Part shown: piece by piece, positions 8,267 through 16,833 of the stretch
Position numbering within the stretch: position 1 is the first letter of the stretch
Layout: each line of letters begins with the position of its first letter
Assembly (NCBI RefSeq): GCF_900637185.1
Contig: NZ_LR134352.1
Span: 1,240,001 to 1,304,000, forward strand
Source: Nocardia asteroides
Lineage (GTDB): Bacteria > Actinomycetota > Actinomycetes > Mycobacteriales > Mycobacteriaceae
Reading direction: 5' to 3'
Length of the DNA: 64,000 nt
Notes under the pieces: generated by a model
What the model saw: the letters and a program-made list of their open reading frames with translations, nothing else
The model's database searches: none
What the model was told of the DNA's origin: nothing
Made by a program: the position numbers and the translations under genes

Positions 8267-8788
8267 GTGACCAGCCGGTACACAGTGGGTGCTCGCGGGC
8301 GCAAGATTGCGATTTTGGGTTCCGGCATTGCGGCGTGCGCGATAGCCGCTGTGGCCATCGTCCGGGTGGAAATGTCCAACGATGGGCCTACCGAGGCTGT
8401 GCAACTGGTGGACGCGGCGACTGTCGCTGGTTTCACGCGCACAGCCATAGTGGAAGTACCCGACGCTTATACGTCCGGTGCAGCAGCCTATTTCGTTGGA
8501 CCTGCACCGAGGCCGGATGTCCTCGCCGCGGTATCCATACCAACGATGTCGCTCACGGCTTCGCAGCCTCGAGTGGACGTCCCCGGTGTGGCCGACCGGA
8601 GTGTTGTGGTAGCGCGGGGTTCCCGACCGGATGTCGATGATGAGTGTGGTGCGTCGGTCGCTCTTCTGACTCCCTCGACAACGGAGCCGAGTGACCCGAA
8701 GTGGAACCTCACGCAGGAACAGTTCAATGGCGTAGCAACGAAATCCCTGATTCTCATCAAGATCTCGGTCTACAACTGTCGATTTTGA
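8267..8788 (+). CDS. Hypothetical single-pass membrane protein
   Basis: About 173 residues from a GTG start. A basic N terminus (RYTVGARGRKI) precedes one strong hydrophobic segment, ILGSGIAACAIAAVAIV, and then a predicted extracytoplasmic Ala/Val-rich domain with two widely spaced cysteines. No family was recognised. It begins 16 bp after the WXG100-like gene, without a clear ribosome-binding site, so the start is uncertain; the frame is open further upstream. It has lower GC and weaker third-position bias than neighbouring genes. It may be a component related to the ESX-like gene or itself a partial gene. Confidence 0.45.
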   Translation: MTSRYTVGARGRKIAILGSGIAACAIAAVAIVRVEMSNDGPTEAVQLVDAATVAGFTRTAIVEVPDAYTSGAAAYFVGPAPRPDVLAAVSIPTMSLTASQPRVDVPGVADRSVVVARGSRPDVDDECGASVALLTPSTTEPSDPKWNLTQEQFNGVATKSLILIKISVYNCRF

Positions 8789-8830
8789 ATTTGCGGCCAC
8801 CGCTACGGCTCCGCGCCGACTGAGGCAACC

Positions 8831-8865
8831 TCGAAGCCGGGCTCGGGGACCGAGCCCGGCTTCGA
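8831..8865. terminator. Bidirectional intrinsic terminator
   Basis: A perfect 16-bp stem (TCGAAGCCGGGCTCGG with its complement) and a 3-base loop lie between the convergent membrane protein gene and the OtsB-GH15 gene. It has no long T tract, as is common in high-GC actinobacteria. Confidence 0.75.
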
Positions 8866-8875
8866 CGCACGGCAC

Positions 8876-11446
8876 CTACACCAGGACATCCGCCGGTTGG
8901 CTGAGGAGCTGGGCGCAGCGCAGGAGGCCGAGGTGGCTGTAGGCCTGGGGGTGGTTGCCCAGGGAGCGTTCGGCGACCGGGTCGTACTCCTCGCTGAGCA
9001 GGCCGGTGGGGCCGGCTGCGGCGACGAGCTGGGCGAACAGGGCTTCGGCGTCCGAGCGCCTGCCGATCAGCAGGTAGGCCTCGACCAGCCAGGCCGCGCA
9101 GAGGTGGAAGCCACCTTCGCCGCCGGGCAGGCCGTCGTCGTGGTGGTAGCGATACACCGTCGCGCCGCTGCGCAATTCGGCCTCGGTGGCGACGACCGTG
9201 GCCTCGAAACGCGGGTCGGCCGGGTCGATCAGGCCGCTGAGCCCGATGTGCAGGGTGGCGGCGTCGAGGTCGGTGCCGTCGTAGGCGGCGGTGTAGGACT
9301 GCACCTCCTCGTTCCAGCCCTTCGCCTTCACCTCCTCGGCGATGGTGTCGCGCAGCGTGGCCCACTCGGGATCGGCGGGCCGGTCGAACCGCGCGGCCAG
9401 GGTGAGCGCGCGGTCGATGGTCAGCCAGCCCATCACCTTGGAGTACACGTGGTGGCGCGGGTTGCCGCGGATCTCCCAGATGCCGTGGTCGGGCTCGGTC
9501 CAGCGCCGCTGCACCGCCGAGACCATGGCGTGCACCAGTTCCCAGTCGGCGTCGGGCAGCGCCTTGGCCGCCGCGGTGATGCCCTGACGTTCCCGCTCGT
9601 GCGCCATCGTGGTGATCAGGTCCACGATCGGCCCGAACACGTCGAGCTGCACCTGCATGTTGGCCGCGTTGCCCACGCGCACCGGCCGTGAGCCCGCGTA
9701 ACCGGGCAGCAGGTCGATGACGGCCTCGGGCGGCAGGGTCTCGCCGTAGATCGTGTACAGCGGGTGCAGCCGCTCGGGGCCGGGGATCGTGTCCAGCACC
9801 CGGTGCACCCAGCCGAGGAACTCCTCGGCCTCGGTCAGCGAACCGAGGGTCACCAGCGCCTGCGCGGTCAGCGAGGCGTCGCGCAGCCAGCAGTAGCGGT
9901 AGTCCCAGTTGCGCACGCCGCCGATGTCCTCGGGCAGCGAGGTCGTCGCCGCGGCCAGGATCGAACCGGAGGGGCGGTGCACCAGCCCGCGCAGGGTCAG
10001 CGCGGAGCGCTTCATCAGGTCGGGCTTGAGCGGCGGCAGCTGCAGCCCGGCCGCCCACTGCGACCAGTACTGCTCGGCCAGCTGACGGCGCTGGTGTTCC
10101 GGCGTCATCGACGGCGCCAGATCGGCCGTACCGCAGCGCAATTCGAGCACCACCGGCGCGCCGGACGGGTCGACCACCGCGCGCGCCTGCTCGTAGGTGC
10201 CGTCGGAGAGGATCTCCCATTCGACACCAGGGGAGCGCAGCACCATCGGATCGTTGGTGCCGCTGACCCGAAGTCCGTTGGGCACGGCCTCGATTCGCAC
10301 CGGCACCTGGCCGAATTCCGGCCGGGGCGCGAAGGTCACGACGGCCTTCGCGTCACCGGTGATCACCCGGGTCAGGTCGGTGCGGTCGGGCGCCACGTCG
10401 TGCGGCAGGTAATCGGTGACCTGCAAACTGGCCCAGCGGGTTTGGACGGTCATGGTGCCGTCCACATACCGCTGCGACAGCGGCAGGCCCGCGCGCTCGG
10501 GCGCCACGGTGAAGTGGCCGGCGCCCGCGCCGCCGAGCAGGTGCGCGAACACCGCGGCCGAATCGGGTTCGGGGTGGCAGAACCAGGTGACGGTGGCGTC
10601 CGGGGTGAGCAGCGCCACCGAGCGCGGGCTCGACAGCATGCTCAGCCGCTCGATCCGCGGCGCGCTCGCGCCCGCCAGCCAGGTGCGGCGCTCCTCCACC
10701 AGGAACGCCAGCGCCCGCGCCACGTCCTCGGTGGACTCCACGCGCAGCTTGGCCAGGCTCTCACCGTCGCCGACCTTGATCCCCACATCGGGACCGGACA
10801 GCACCCGGAAAGCCTTCTCGTCGGTGACGTCGTCGCCGAAGAAGACCGCCGCGGAGGCGCTCTCCTGGTGCCGGATGGTGTCGAGCGCGGTGCCCTTGTC
10901 GGTCGGGATCACCGCGAGTTCGATGACGGCCTTGCCTTCGGTCACCTGGACGCCGACCCAGCAGGCCGGGCCCTGGCGCACCGAATTCAGTGCGCGCCTG
11001 CCGATCTCGGGGCTGGCGTTGCGCACGTGCAGTGCCGCGCTGGCCGGTTTGGTCTCGACGGTCACACCGGGGTTCTCGGCCGCGATCCGCGCGAAGGCGG
11101 TCTGGATCTCGGCGAGCAGTTGCTTGGCGTCGTTGTCGATCGCGTGCACGAAGCCCACATCGAACTCCGAGCCGTGGCTGCCGATCAGCTGGACCTCGAC
11201 CGGCAGGCGCGACAGCGCCGCCAGATCACGTAGGGCCCGACCGGAAATCACCGCGGCGGTCGTGTTCGCCAACCCCGCGAGCGCGCGTAAGGCGCTGACC
11301 GATTCCCGTTGGGGAAAGGCCTTCGCGGGGTCGGACACGATCGGGGCAATCGTCCCGTCATAGTCCGAGGCAACCAAGAGCCGTGGCACGCGCGCAACCG
11401 ACGCCAGTGCACGGCGGACTTCCAAGGGCAGATCCTGTGCGCTCAC
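8876..11446 (-). CDS. otsB: Fused trehalose-6-phosphate phosphatase and GH15 glycoside hydrolase
   Basis: An 856-residue two-enzyme protein. Residues 1 to about 250 are a HAD-type OtsB: VASDYDGTIAPI nucleophile motif, AVISGRALRDL, LIGSHGSEFD and FFGDDVTDEKAF. This half should dephosphorylate trehalose 6-phosphate. Residues from about 265 form a GH15 glucoamylase/trehalase-like hydrolase: SMLSSPRSVALL, then WDYRYCWLRDASLTAQAL, HGIWEIRGNPRHHVYSK, KGWNEEVQSYTAAYDG and LLSEEYDP. Mycobacterial GH15 trehalases share these motifs. One polypeptide could therefore make trehalose and also hydrolyse it. No otsA gene is adjacent. Substrate of the GH15 half (trehalose versus maltooligosaccharide) is inferred. 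Confidence 0.9.
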   Translation of the reverse strand: MSAQDLPLEVRRALASVARVPRLLVASDYDGTIAPIVSDPAKAFPQRESVSALRALAGLANTTAAVISGRALRDLAALSRLPVEVQLIGSHGSEFDVGFVHAIDNDAKQLLAEIQTAFARIAAENPGVTVETKPASAALHVRNASPEIGRRALNSVRQGPACWVGVQVTEGKAVIELAVIPTDKGTALDTIRHQESASAAVFFGDDVTDEKAFRVLSGPDVGIKVGDGESLAKLRVESTEDVARALAFLVEERRTWLAGASAPRIERLSMLSSPRSVALLTPDATVTWFCHPEPDSAAVFAHLLGGAGAGHFTVAPERAGLPLSQRYVDGTMTVQTRWASLQVTDYLPHDVAPDRTDLTRVITGDAKAVVTFAPRPEFGQVPVRIEAVPNGLRVSGTNDPMVLRSPGVEWEILSDGTYEQARAVVDPSGAPVVLELRCGTADLAPSMTPEHQRRQLAEQYWSQWAAGLQLPPLKPDLMKRSALTLRGLVHRPSGSILAAATTSLPEDIGGVRNWDYRYCWLRDASLTAQALVTLGSLTEAEEFLGWVHRVLDTIPGPERLHPLYTIYGETLPPEAVIDLLPGYAGSRPVRVGNAANMQVQLDVFGPIVDLITTMAHERERQGITAAAKALPDADWELVHAMVSAVQRRWTEPDHGIWEIRGNPRHHVYSKVMGWLTIDRALTLAARFDRPADPEWATLRDTIAEEVKAKGWNEEVQSYTAAYDGTDLDAATLHIGLSGLIDPADPRFEATVVATEAELRSGATVYRYHHDDGLPGGEGGFHLCAAWLVEAYLLIGRRSDAEALFAQLVAAAGPTGLLSEEYDPVAERSLGNHPQAYSHLGLLRCAQLLSQPADVLV

Positions 11447-11735
11447 GCATCCAACCTAGTGATCGGAGGAGTTGATCAGGGGGCGCGAAAAACAATACTG
11501 CGTCAATTCTGGCGCGCAGACGGCGCGGCGGGTTGTGCGGTCGGTTTCTCGCAAATCCCGGGCCATTGCCGATCGCTATCGATCGCCGCGGCCGGGGTCA
11601 TCGGGCGCGCGGATGCTTCGGGACGGTCTGTCGCCCCGGTAGATGCATCCTTTCGCATATGCGACGTCGGCCATGCATCCTTCCACTGGAAGGCGCACGG
11701 CCGACGCGTGTCAACAGCTGTGGGGGATTTGTGGT

Positions 11736-12350
11736 CTATCCGCGATCGCCCAGCAACAGGTCGACGGTGAGCTCGAGTCGTTCTGTGACGTCGGTCGCCG
11801 ACGCCCGCCGGGTCAGCCAGGCGACCAGGTTCGACAGCCACACATCGGAGATGACCCTGGCGATGGCGAGCTGGCGCTCGTCGGGCTCGCCGTCGCTCAT
11901 CGCGCGGGCGAAGACCCGGTCCATGACCTTGCCGACCCGATCCACCTCGGCCGCCGCCGAGGCGTCGGCGAACATGAACGCGCGGGTCATCGCCTCGGTG
12001 AGCAGCGGGTCGCGCTGCATCATCCGGGTGATCTGGGTGAGCAGGCCGTGCATGCGCTCGGACGGACCGTCGCCGGGTAGGGGGCGGCGCTTGCCCTCGA
12101 ACTGCTCGAACTCCCTGGCCAGGGCCGAGACGAGCAGGTGCACCTTGGACGGGAAGTAGCGATACAGGGTGCCGACGGCCACGTCGGCGCGCTCGGCCAC
12201 CGCGCGCATCTGGACGGCGTCGTAGCCGCCCTTGGACGCCAGGGCCAGGGTCGCGTCGAGGATGCGCTTGCGGCGCTCCCGCTGCGCGTTGGAACTCAGC
12301 TCGTCCTCGGACAGTGTGGTCACGGTGGGCGTGGGGGCCGGGCTGTCCAT
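11736..12350 (-). CDS. kstR: KstR, TetR-family repressor of cholesterol catabolism
   Basis: A 204-residue TetR regulator. The N-terminal helix-turn-helix AVQMRAVAERADVAVGTLYRYFPSK is near-identical in character to M. tuberculosis KstR, and so is the C-terminal ARVISDVWLSNLVAWLTRRA. In that family the ligand is a steroid-CoA intermediate, which releases the repressor from DNA. A canonical KstR box lies in the promoter region shared with the divergent fadE34, the same arrangement as Rv3574/Rv3573c. The 289 bp downstream, up to the OtsB-GH15 start, hold no gene. Confidence 0.95.
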   Translation of the reverse strand: MDSPAPTPTVTTLSEDELSSNAQRERRKRILDATLALASKGGYDAVQMRAVAERADVAVGTLYRYFPSKVHLLVSALAREFEQFEGKRRPLPGDGPSERMHGLLTQITRMMQRDPLLTEAMTRAFMFADASAAAEVDRVGKVMDRVFARAMSDGEPDERQLAIARVISDVWLSNLVAWLTRRASATDVTERLELTVDLLLGDRG

Positions 12351-12425
12351 CGGGGAAACCTTTCGCTGAGTGCGCCTGAAACGTCAGCCAGTGTAGGTCT
12401 CTTGACTTACACCCGGCCCGGATAT

Positions 12426-12439
12426 TAGAACATGTTCTA
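12426..12439. promoter_or_regulatory. KstR operator between kstR and fadE34
   Basis: TAGAACATGTTCTA is a perfect 14-bp palindrome fitting the KstR consensus TnnAACnnGTTnnA. It lies 35 bp before the fadE34 start and 75 bp before kstR, so it should control both genes. Confidence 0.9.
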
Positions 12440-12474
12440 GGAGTGGGAGCCACGCCGGAAGGGCGGTTTTTCTT

Positions 12475-14598
12475 GTGACCATCGCCACCACTGACGAGCA
12501 TAAAGCCGCCGCGGAGTCGCTGCGGGGCTGGGCGAGTTCGGTCGCGCCGATTGCAACAATGCGGGCCGGCGGCGCCGGTAGCTGGCGCCAGTACTGGCCC
12601 GCGCTGACCGAGTTCGGCCTGTTCGAGGTCGCGCTCGACGAAGAGCACGGTGGCCTGGGCGGCAGCGTCGCCGACCTGGCCGTGCTGCTGGAACAGACCG
12701 CCGACGATCTGGTCGGCGGGCCGGTGCTGGCTACCGCGCTGGCCGGCCTGATCACGCAGGGCGCTGTGACCGAAGGCACACCCTGCGGCATCGCTGTGCC
12801 CACCGAGGAGCTCACCGCCAAGGCCGCGGGCACCGACGACGGCTGGATCGTCACGGGCACCTGGGACCACGTCTACGGCGCCGACACCGACACCCAGGTG
12901 CTGGTGCCCGCCAACACCGTCGACGGCACCCGCTGGCTGCTCATCCCGGCCGACGCGGTCGCCATCGAGCCGCTGGCCGCCGCCGACCACACCGTGCCGC
13001 TGGCCCGCGTCACCGCCACCGAGGTGCCGGTCGCGGCCGCGCGTGGCTTCGATCCCGCCGCCGATGTCACCGACCTGTTCGTCGCCCTCGCGGTGGCCGA
13101 ACTGGCGGGCATCGCGGGCTGGTGCCTGCGCACCGCGGTCGAATACGCCAAGGTTCGTGAGCAATTCGGCAAGCCGATCGGCAGTTTCCAGGCGGTCAAG
13201 CACATCTGCGCCTGGATGCTGTGCCGCACCGAGCTGATCCGCGCCGTCGCCGCCGACGCGGCCGCCGCGATCGACGAGGGCGGCGCCGAGCTGCCCATCG
13301 CGGCCGCGGTCGCCGCCGCCGCCGCGCTCGACGCCGCGGTCGACACCGCCAAGGACGCCGTCCAGGTGCTCGGCGGCATCGGCTTCACCTGGGAACACGA
13401 CGCGCACTTCTACCTGCGCCGGGCGAGCTCGCTGCGGCAGCTGCTCGGTGGTTCCGCGCGCTGGCGGGCCAGGGTCACCGAGCTGACCAGGGCCGGGCAG
13501 CGCCGCACCACCGGCGCCGAGCGCGTGCTGGGCGACGCGGCGGGTGATTCCGCGCTGAGCGCCGAGGTCGCCGCCATCGCCGCGCTGGACCCGGCGCAGC
13601 GGCAGCGCGCACTGGTCGAGGGCGGCTTCGTGATGCCGCACTGGCCGAAACCGTATGGGCGCGAAGCCGATCCGATGACCTGCCTGCAGATCGCCGAACA
13701 GCTGCGCCGCGCCGACCTCACCACCCCCGACCTGGCCGTCGCGGGCTGGGCCGTGCCCACCCTGCTGCGGTTCGGCACCGAGGCGCAGATCGAGCGCTAC
13801 GTCTGGCCGACGCTGCACGGCGAGGTGATCTGGTGTCAGCTGTTCAGCGAGCCGGGCGCCGGCTCGGACCTGGCGGCGCTGCGCACCACCGCCGAGAAGG
13901 TCGACGGCGGCTGGGTGCTGCGCGGCCAGAAGGTGTGGACCTCGCTGGGCTCGGAGGCGAACTGGGGCATCTGCCTGGCGCGCACCGATCCGGCCGCGGC
14001 CAAGCACCGCGGGATCAGCTACTTCCTGGTCGACATGCGCGCGGCCGGCGTACAGGTGCGCCCGCTGGTGACCATCACCGGCGAGGCCCGCTTCAGCGAG
14101 GTCTTCCTCGACGAGGTGTTCGTCCCGGACGACTGCCTGGTCGGCGCGGTGAACAACGGCTGGAAGATCGCGCGCACCACGCTCTCGGCCGAGCGGGTCG
14201 CCATGGGCGGCGGCGGTATCGGCGGCGCGCTGGAGGCGCTGCTCGACCGTTTCCCGCCCGGTGGATGGGGAACAGAACTGCGCGAGGACCGCTTCGGTGA
14301 CCTCATCACCTCGTCGATTGCTGGCTCGTTGCTGGAACAGCGGATCGCCGTGGCGACGATGGCCGGAGTCGACGCGGGCGCCCAGGCGAGCGTCCGCAAA
14401 CTCGTCGGTGTCCGGCACCGGCAGGACCTGGCCGAGTACACCCTGGAACTTTCCGGTCAGGAAGGTTCCCTGGAAGACGAAGCCCTGAAAGAATTCTTGC
14501 TCACACGCTGTCTCTCCATCGCGGGCGGTACCGAGCAGATCCTGTTGACCGTGGCCGCCGAGCGGATTCTCGGCATGCCGCGCGATGCGGACAGTTAG
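12475..14598 (+). CDS. fadE34: Double-length acyl-CoA dehydrogenase FadE34 (ChsE3)
   Basis: A 707-residue protein made of two fused acyl-CoA dehydrogenase domains, like FadE34 of M. tuberculosis, which dehydrogenates C5-side-chain steroid-CoA. The first half ends with REQFGKPIGSFQAVKH and QVLGGIGFTWEHDAHFYLRR. The second half has CQLFSEPGAGSDLAALRTT, KVWTSLGSEANWG and the closing GGTEQILLTVAAERILGMPR. GTG start with the KstR box just upstream. First gene of an apparent operon running to ltp2. The assignment rests on length, architecture and adjacency to kstR. Confidence 0.92.
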   Translation: MTIATTDEHKAAAESLRGWASSVAPIATMRAGGAGSWRQYWPALTEFGLFEVALDEEHGGLGGSVADLAVLLEQTADDLVGGPVLATALAGLITQGAVTEGTPCGIAVPTEELTAKAAGTDDGWIVTGTWDHVYGADTDTQVLVPANTVDGTRWLLIPADAVAIEPLAAADHTVPLARVTATEVPVAAARGFDPAADVTDLFVALAVAELAGIAGWCLRTAVEYAKVREQFGKPIGSFQAVKHICAWMLCRTELIRAVAADAAAAIDEGGAELPIAAAVAAAAALDAAVDTAKDAVQVLGGIGFTWEHDAHFYLRRASSLRQLLGGSARWRARVTELTRAGQRRTTGAERVLGDAAGDSALSAEVAAIAALDPAQRQRALVEGGFVMPHWPKPYGREADPMTCLQIAEQLRRADLTTPDLAVAGWAVPTLLRFGTEAQIERYVWPTLHGEVIWCQLFSEPGAGSDLAALRTTAEKVDGGWVLRGQKVWTSLGSEANWGICLARTDPAAAKHRGISYFLVDMRAAGVQVRPLVTITGEARFSEVFLDEVFVPDDCLVGAVNNGWKIARTTLSAERVAMGGGGIGGALEALLDRFPPGGWGTELREDRFGDLITSSIAGSLLEQRIAVATMAGVDAGAQASVRKLVGVRHRQDLAEYTLELSGQEGSLEDEALKEFLLTRCLSIAGGTEQILLTVAAERILGMPRDADS

Positions 14599-14617
14599 CT
14601 CGATGAGGGAGGACGCC

Positions 14618-15685
14618 GTGGACTTCACCCGCGACGAAAGCGCCGACGCTGTAGCCGAGGTGGTCGTGAGCCTGCTCGAACGTGAGCAGGCCAGAGATAT
14701 GGATTTGTGGCCGAGCCTGATCGACTCCGGCCTGCTCGCGGTCGCCGTGCCCGAGCAGTTCGGCGGCGACGGCATGGGCCTGCCGGAGGTGTCGGCCCTG
14801 CTCATGGAGCTGGCCACCGACGCGGTGGCGGTGCCCGCGCTGCCGACCTTCGGGTTCGGCGTGCTGCCGCTGCTGCCCGCGCTGTCGGACGAACTCGCCG
14901 GCCGCGTGGTCGCCGAGGTCGGCAAGGGCACCGTGCTCACGGCCGCGCTCAGCGAACCGGGCGCCCCGTTCACCACCGCGCCGACCACCAAGGCGGTCCG
15001 CGACGGTGACACCGTGCGGATCACCGGTCGCAAGGTCGGCGTGATCTACGCCGAACAGGCGCGCTGGATCCTGGTGCCCACCGACGCCGGTGTCGCGCTG
15101 GTGGAATCGGTCGCGCCGGGGCTGCAACTACTCCCGGTCGCCGGTTCGGCAGGCATCCCGGAGTCGACGGTGGTCCTCGACGAGGTCGAGATCCCCGCCG
15201 CGCAGCTGCTGCCCGCCGACGTGCTGCCCCGGCTGCACCGCTACGCGCTGGCCACCATCGGCGCCGTCGCCGACGGCCTGCTCAAGGGCGCGCTCACGCT
15301 GACCGCCGAGCACGTGCGGACCCGGCACCAGTTCGGCAGGCCGCTGGCCGAGTTCCAGGCGGTGGCCCAGCAGGTCGCCGACCTGTACGTGGTCTCGCGC
15401 ACCCTGCACGTGGCCGCCGAATCGGCGTGCTGGGCACTGGCCCAGGACGATTCGTCGGCCGCGCACCAGAGCCGCATCGACGAGGATCTCGACGTGCTCG
15501 CCTACTGGGCGGCCACCGAAGTTCCGCGTGCCATGCAGACATGTCATCACCTGCACGGTGGACTGGGTGTCGACATCACCCACCCGATGCACCGGTACTA
15601 CTCACAGGCCAAGGATCTCGCCCGCCTGCTCGGTGGCGAGGGCCTGCGCCTCGACCTTCTGGGAGCAAGATGTTCATCGATCTGA
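14618..15685 (+). CDS. fadE28: Acyl-CoA dehydrogenase FadE28 (ChsE1), side-chain degradation
   Basis: A 355-residue acyl-CoA dehydrogenase-like subunit. The GTG start (VDFTRDESAD) was chosen because GGGAGGA lies 5 bp upstream; an in-frame ATG at 14603 overlaps that signal. C-terminal features are RTRHQFGRPLAEFQAVAQQV and CHHLHGGLGVDITHPMHRYY. In M. tuberculosis FadE28 pairs with FadE29 in an alpha2beta2 enzyme that acts on the C3 side chain of 3-oxo-4-pregnene-20-carboxyl-CoA. Its end overlaps fadE29 by 16 bp, consistent with co-translation of the two subunits. Confidence 0.9.
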   Translation: MDFTRDESADAVAEVVVSLLEREQARDMDLWPSLIDSGLLAVAVPEQFGGDGMGLPEVSALLMELATDAVAVPALPTFGFGVLPLLPALSDELAGRVVAEVGKGTVLTAALSEPGAPFTTAPTTKAVRDGDTVRITGRKVGVIYAEQARWILVPTDAGVALVESVAPGLQLLPVAGSAGIPESTVVLDEVEIPAAQLLPADVLPRLHRYALATIGAVADGLLKGALTLTAEHVRTRHQFGRPLAEFQAVAQQVADLYVVSRTLHVAAESACWALAQDDSSAAHQSRIDEDLDVLAYWAATEVPRAMQTCHHLHGGLGVDITHPMHRYYSQAKDLARLLGGEGLRLDLLGARCSSI

Positions 15686-16833
15686 CCGCCGAACAGCGGC
15701 GGTTGCGCGAGGAATTGCGTTCCTATTTCGCCGATCTCGTCACCCCGGCCGAACACGCCGAGATGGCGATCAACCGGCACGGCGACGCCTACCGCGAGGT
15801 GGTGCGCCGAATGGGCCGCGACGGCTGGCTCGGCGTCGGCTGGCCGAAGGAATTCGGCGGCCAGGGCTTCGGCCCGATGGAACAGCAGATCTTCTTCAAC
15901 GAGGCGGTGCGCGCCGATGTGCCGCTGCCGCTGGTGACCCTGCTGACCGTCGGCCCGACGCTGCAGAAATACGGCACCGAGGAACAGAAGCGGAAGTTCC
16001 TGCCCGGCATCCTGTCCGGCGACATCCACTTCGCGATCGGCTACTCCGAACCCGAGGCGGGCACCGACCTGGCCGCGCTGCGCACCACCGCGGTGCGCGA
16101 CGGCGACGGCGACTGGATCGTCAACGGCCAGAAGATCTTCACCACCGGCGCGCACGAGGCCGACTACGTCTGGCTGGCCTGCCGCACCGGTTCGGTGGAG
16201 TCGCGGCACCGCGGCATCACCATCCTGATCGTCGACACCAAGGATCCGGGCTACTCCTGGACCCCGATCATCACCTGCGACGGCGCCCACCACACCAACG
16301 CCACCTATTTCGACGACGTGCGGGTGCCCGCCCAGATGCTGGTCGGCGAGGAGAACCGCGGCTGGCGGCTGATCACCACCCAGCTCAACCACGAGCGGGT
16401 CAGCCTCGGTCCGTCCGGCAAGATCGAACAGCTCTACGACCGGCTGCACGACTGGTCGGCCCAGCACCAGCTGCTGGGTGAGCCCGAGGTCCGCCGCGCG
16501 CTGGGCCGGGTGCGCACCATGGTGCGGCTCAACGAGCTGCTGAACTGGCAGGTCGCCGCCGCCGATCCGGCCGCCGCGCAGAACACCGTCATCGCCGACG
16601 CCTCGGCCACCAAGATCTTCTCCACCGAGTCGCTGCAGGAAGCGGGCAGGCTCGTCGAGGAGATCGTGGGCCGCTACGGCGACCCGGCCGAGCCCGGCAC
16701 CGCCGAACTGCTCGGCTGGCTGGACCGGCGCACCAAGCAGAACCTGGTCGTCACCTTCGGTGGCGGCGTCAACGAGATCATGCGCGAACTGGTGGCCTCG
16801 GCCGGCCTGGAACTGCCGCGCGTCCCCCGATGA
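15670..16833 (+). CDS. fadE29: Acyl-CoA dehydrogenase FadE29 (ChsE2), partner of FadE28
   Basis: A 387-residue acyl-CoA dehydrogenase, the same length as FadE29 of M. tuberculosis. Motifs in order: GWPKEFGGQGFGPMEQQIFF, FAIGYSEPEAGTDLAALRTT, IVNGQKIFTTGAHEADYVWL, NRGWRLITTQLNHERVSLG, and a C-terminal segment ending in LVVTFGGGVNEIMREL. The ATG lies inside the 3' end of fadE28, and the stop overlaps chsH2 (ATGA). Together with FadE28 it should introduce the double bond in the three-carbon side chain before ChsH1-ChsH2 hydration. Confidence 0.92.
   Translation: MFIDLTAEQRRLREELRSYFADLVTPAEHAEMAINRHGDAYREVVRRMGRDGWLGVGWPKEFGGQGFGPMEQQIFFNEAVRADVPLPLVTLLTVGPTLQKYGTEEQKRKFLPGILSGDIHFAIGYSEPEAGTDLAALRTTAVRDGDGDWIVNGQKIFTTGAHEADYVWLACRTGSVESRHRGITILIVDTKDPGYSWTPIITCDGAHHTNATYFDDVRVPAQMLVGEENRGWRLITTQLNHERVSLGPSGKIEQLYDRLHDWSAQHQLLGEPEVRRALGRVRTMVRLNELLNWQVAAADPAAAQNTVIADASATKIFSTESLQEAGRLVEEIVGRYGDPAEPGTAELLGWLDRRTKQNLVVTFGGGVNEIMRELVASAGLELPRVPR

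Noticed and set aside
7077..8788. The VapBC/WXG patch as a prophage or integrative element
   Set aside because: No integrase, transposase, tRNA target or flanking direct repeats were seen; a scar from gene decay explains it better.
11503..15033. A very long open frame antisense to fadE34 and fadE28
   Set aside because: High-GC genes with strong third-position bias routinely leave an open antisense frame. The translation is low-complexity Arg/Gly/Ala-rich without domains, and the sense strand encodes clear enzymes.
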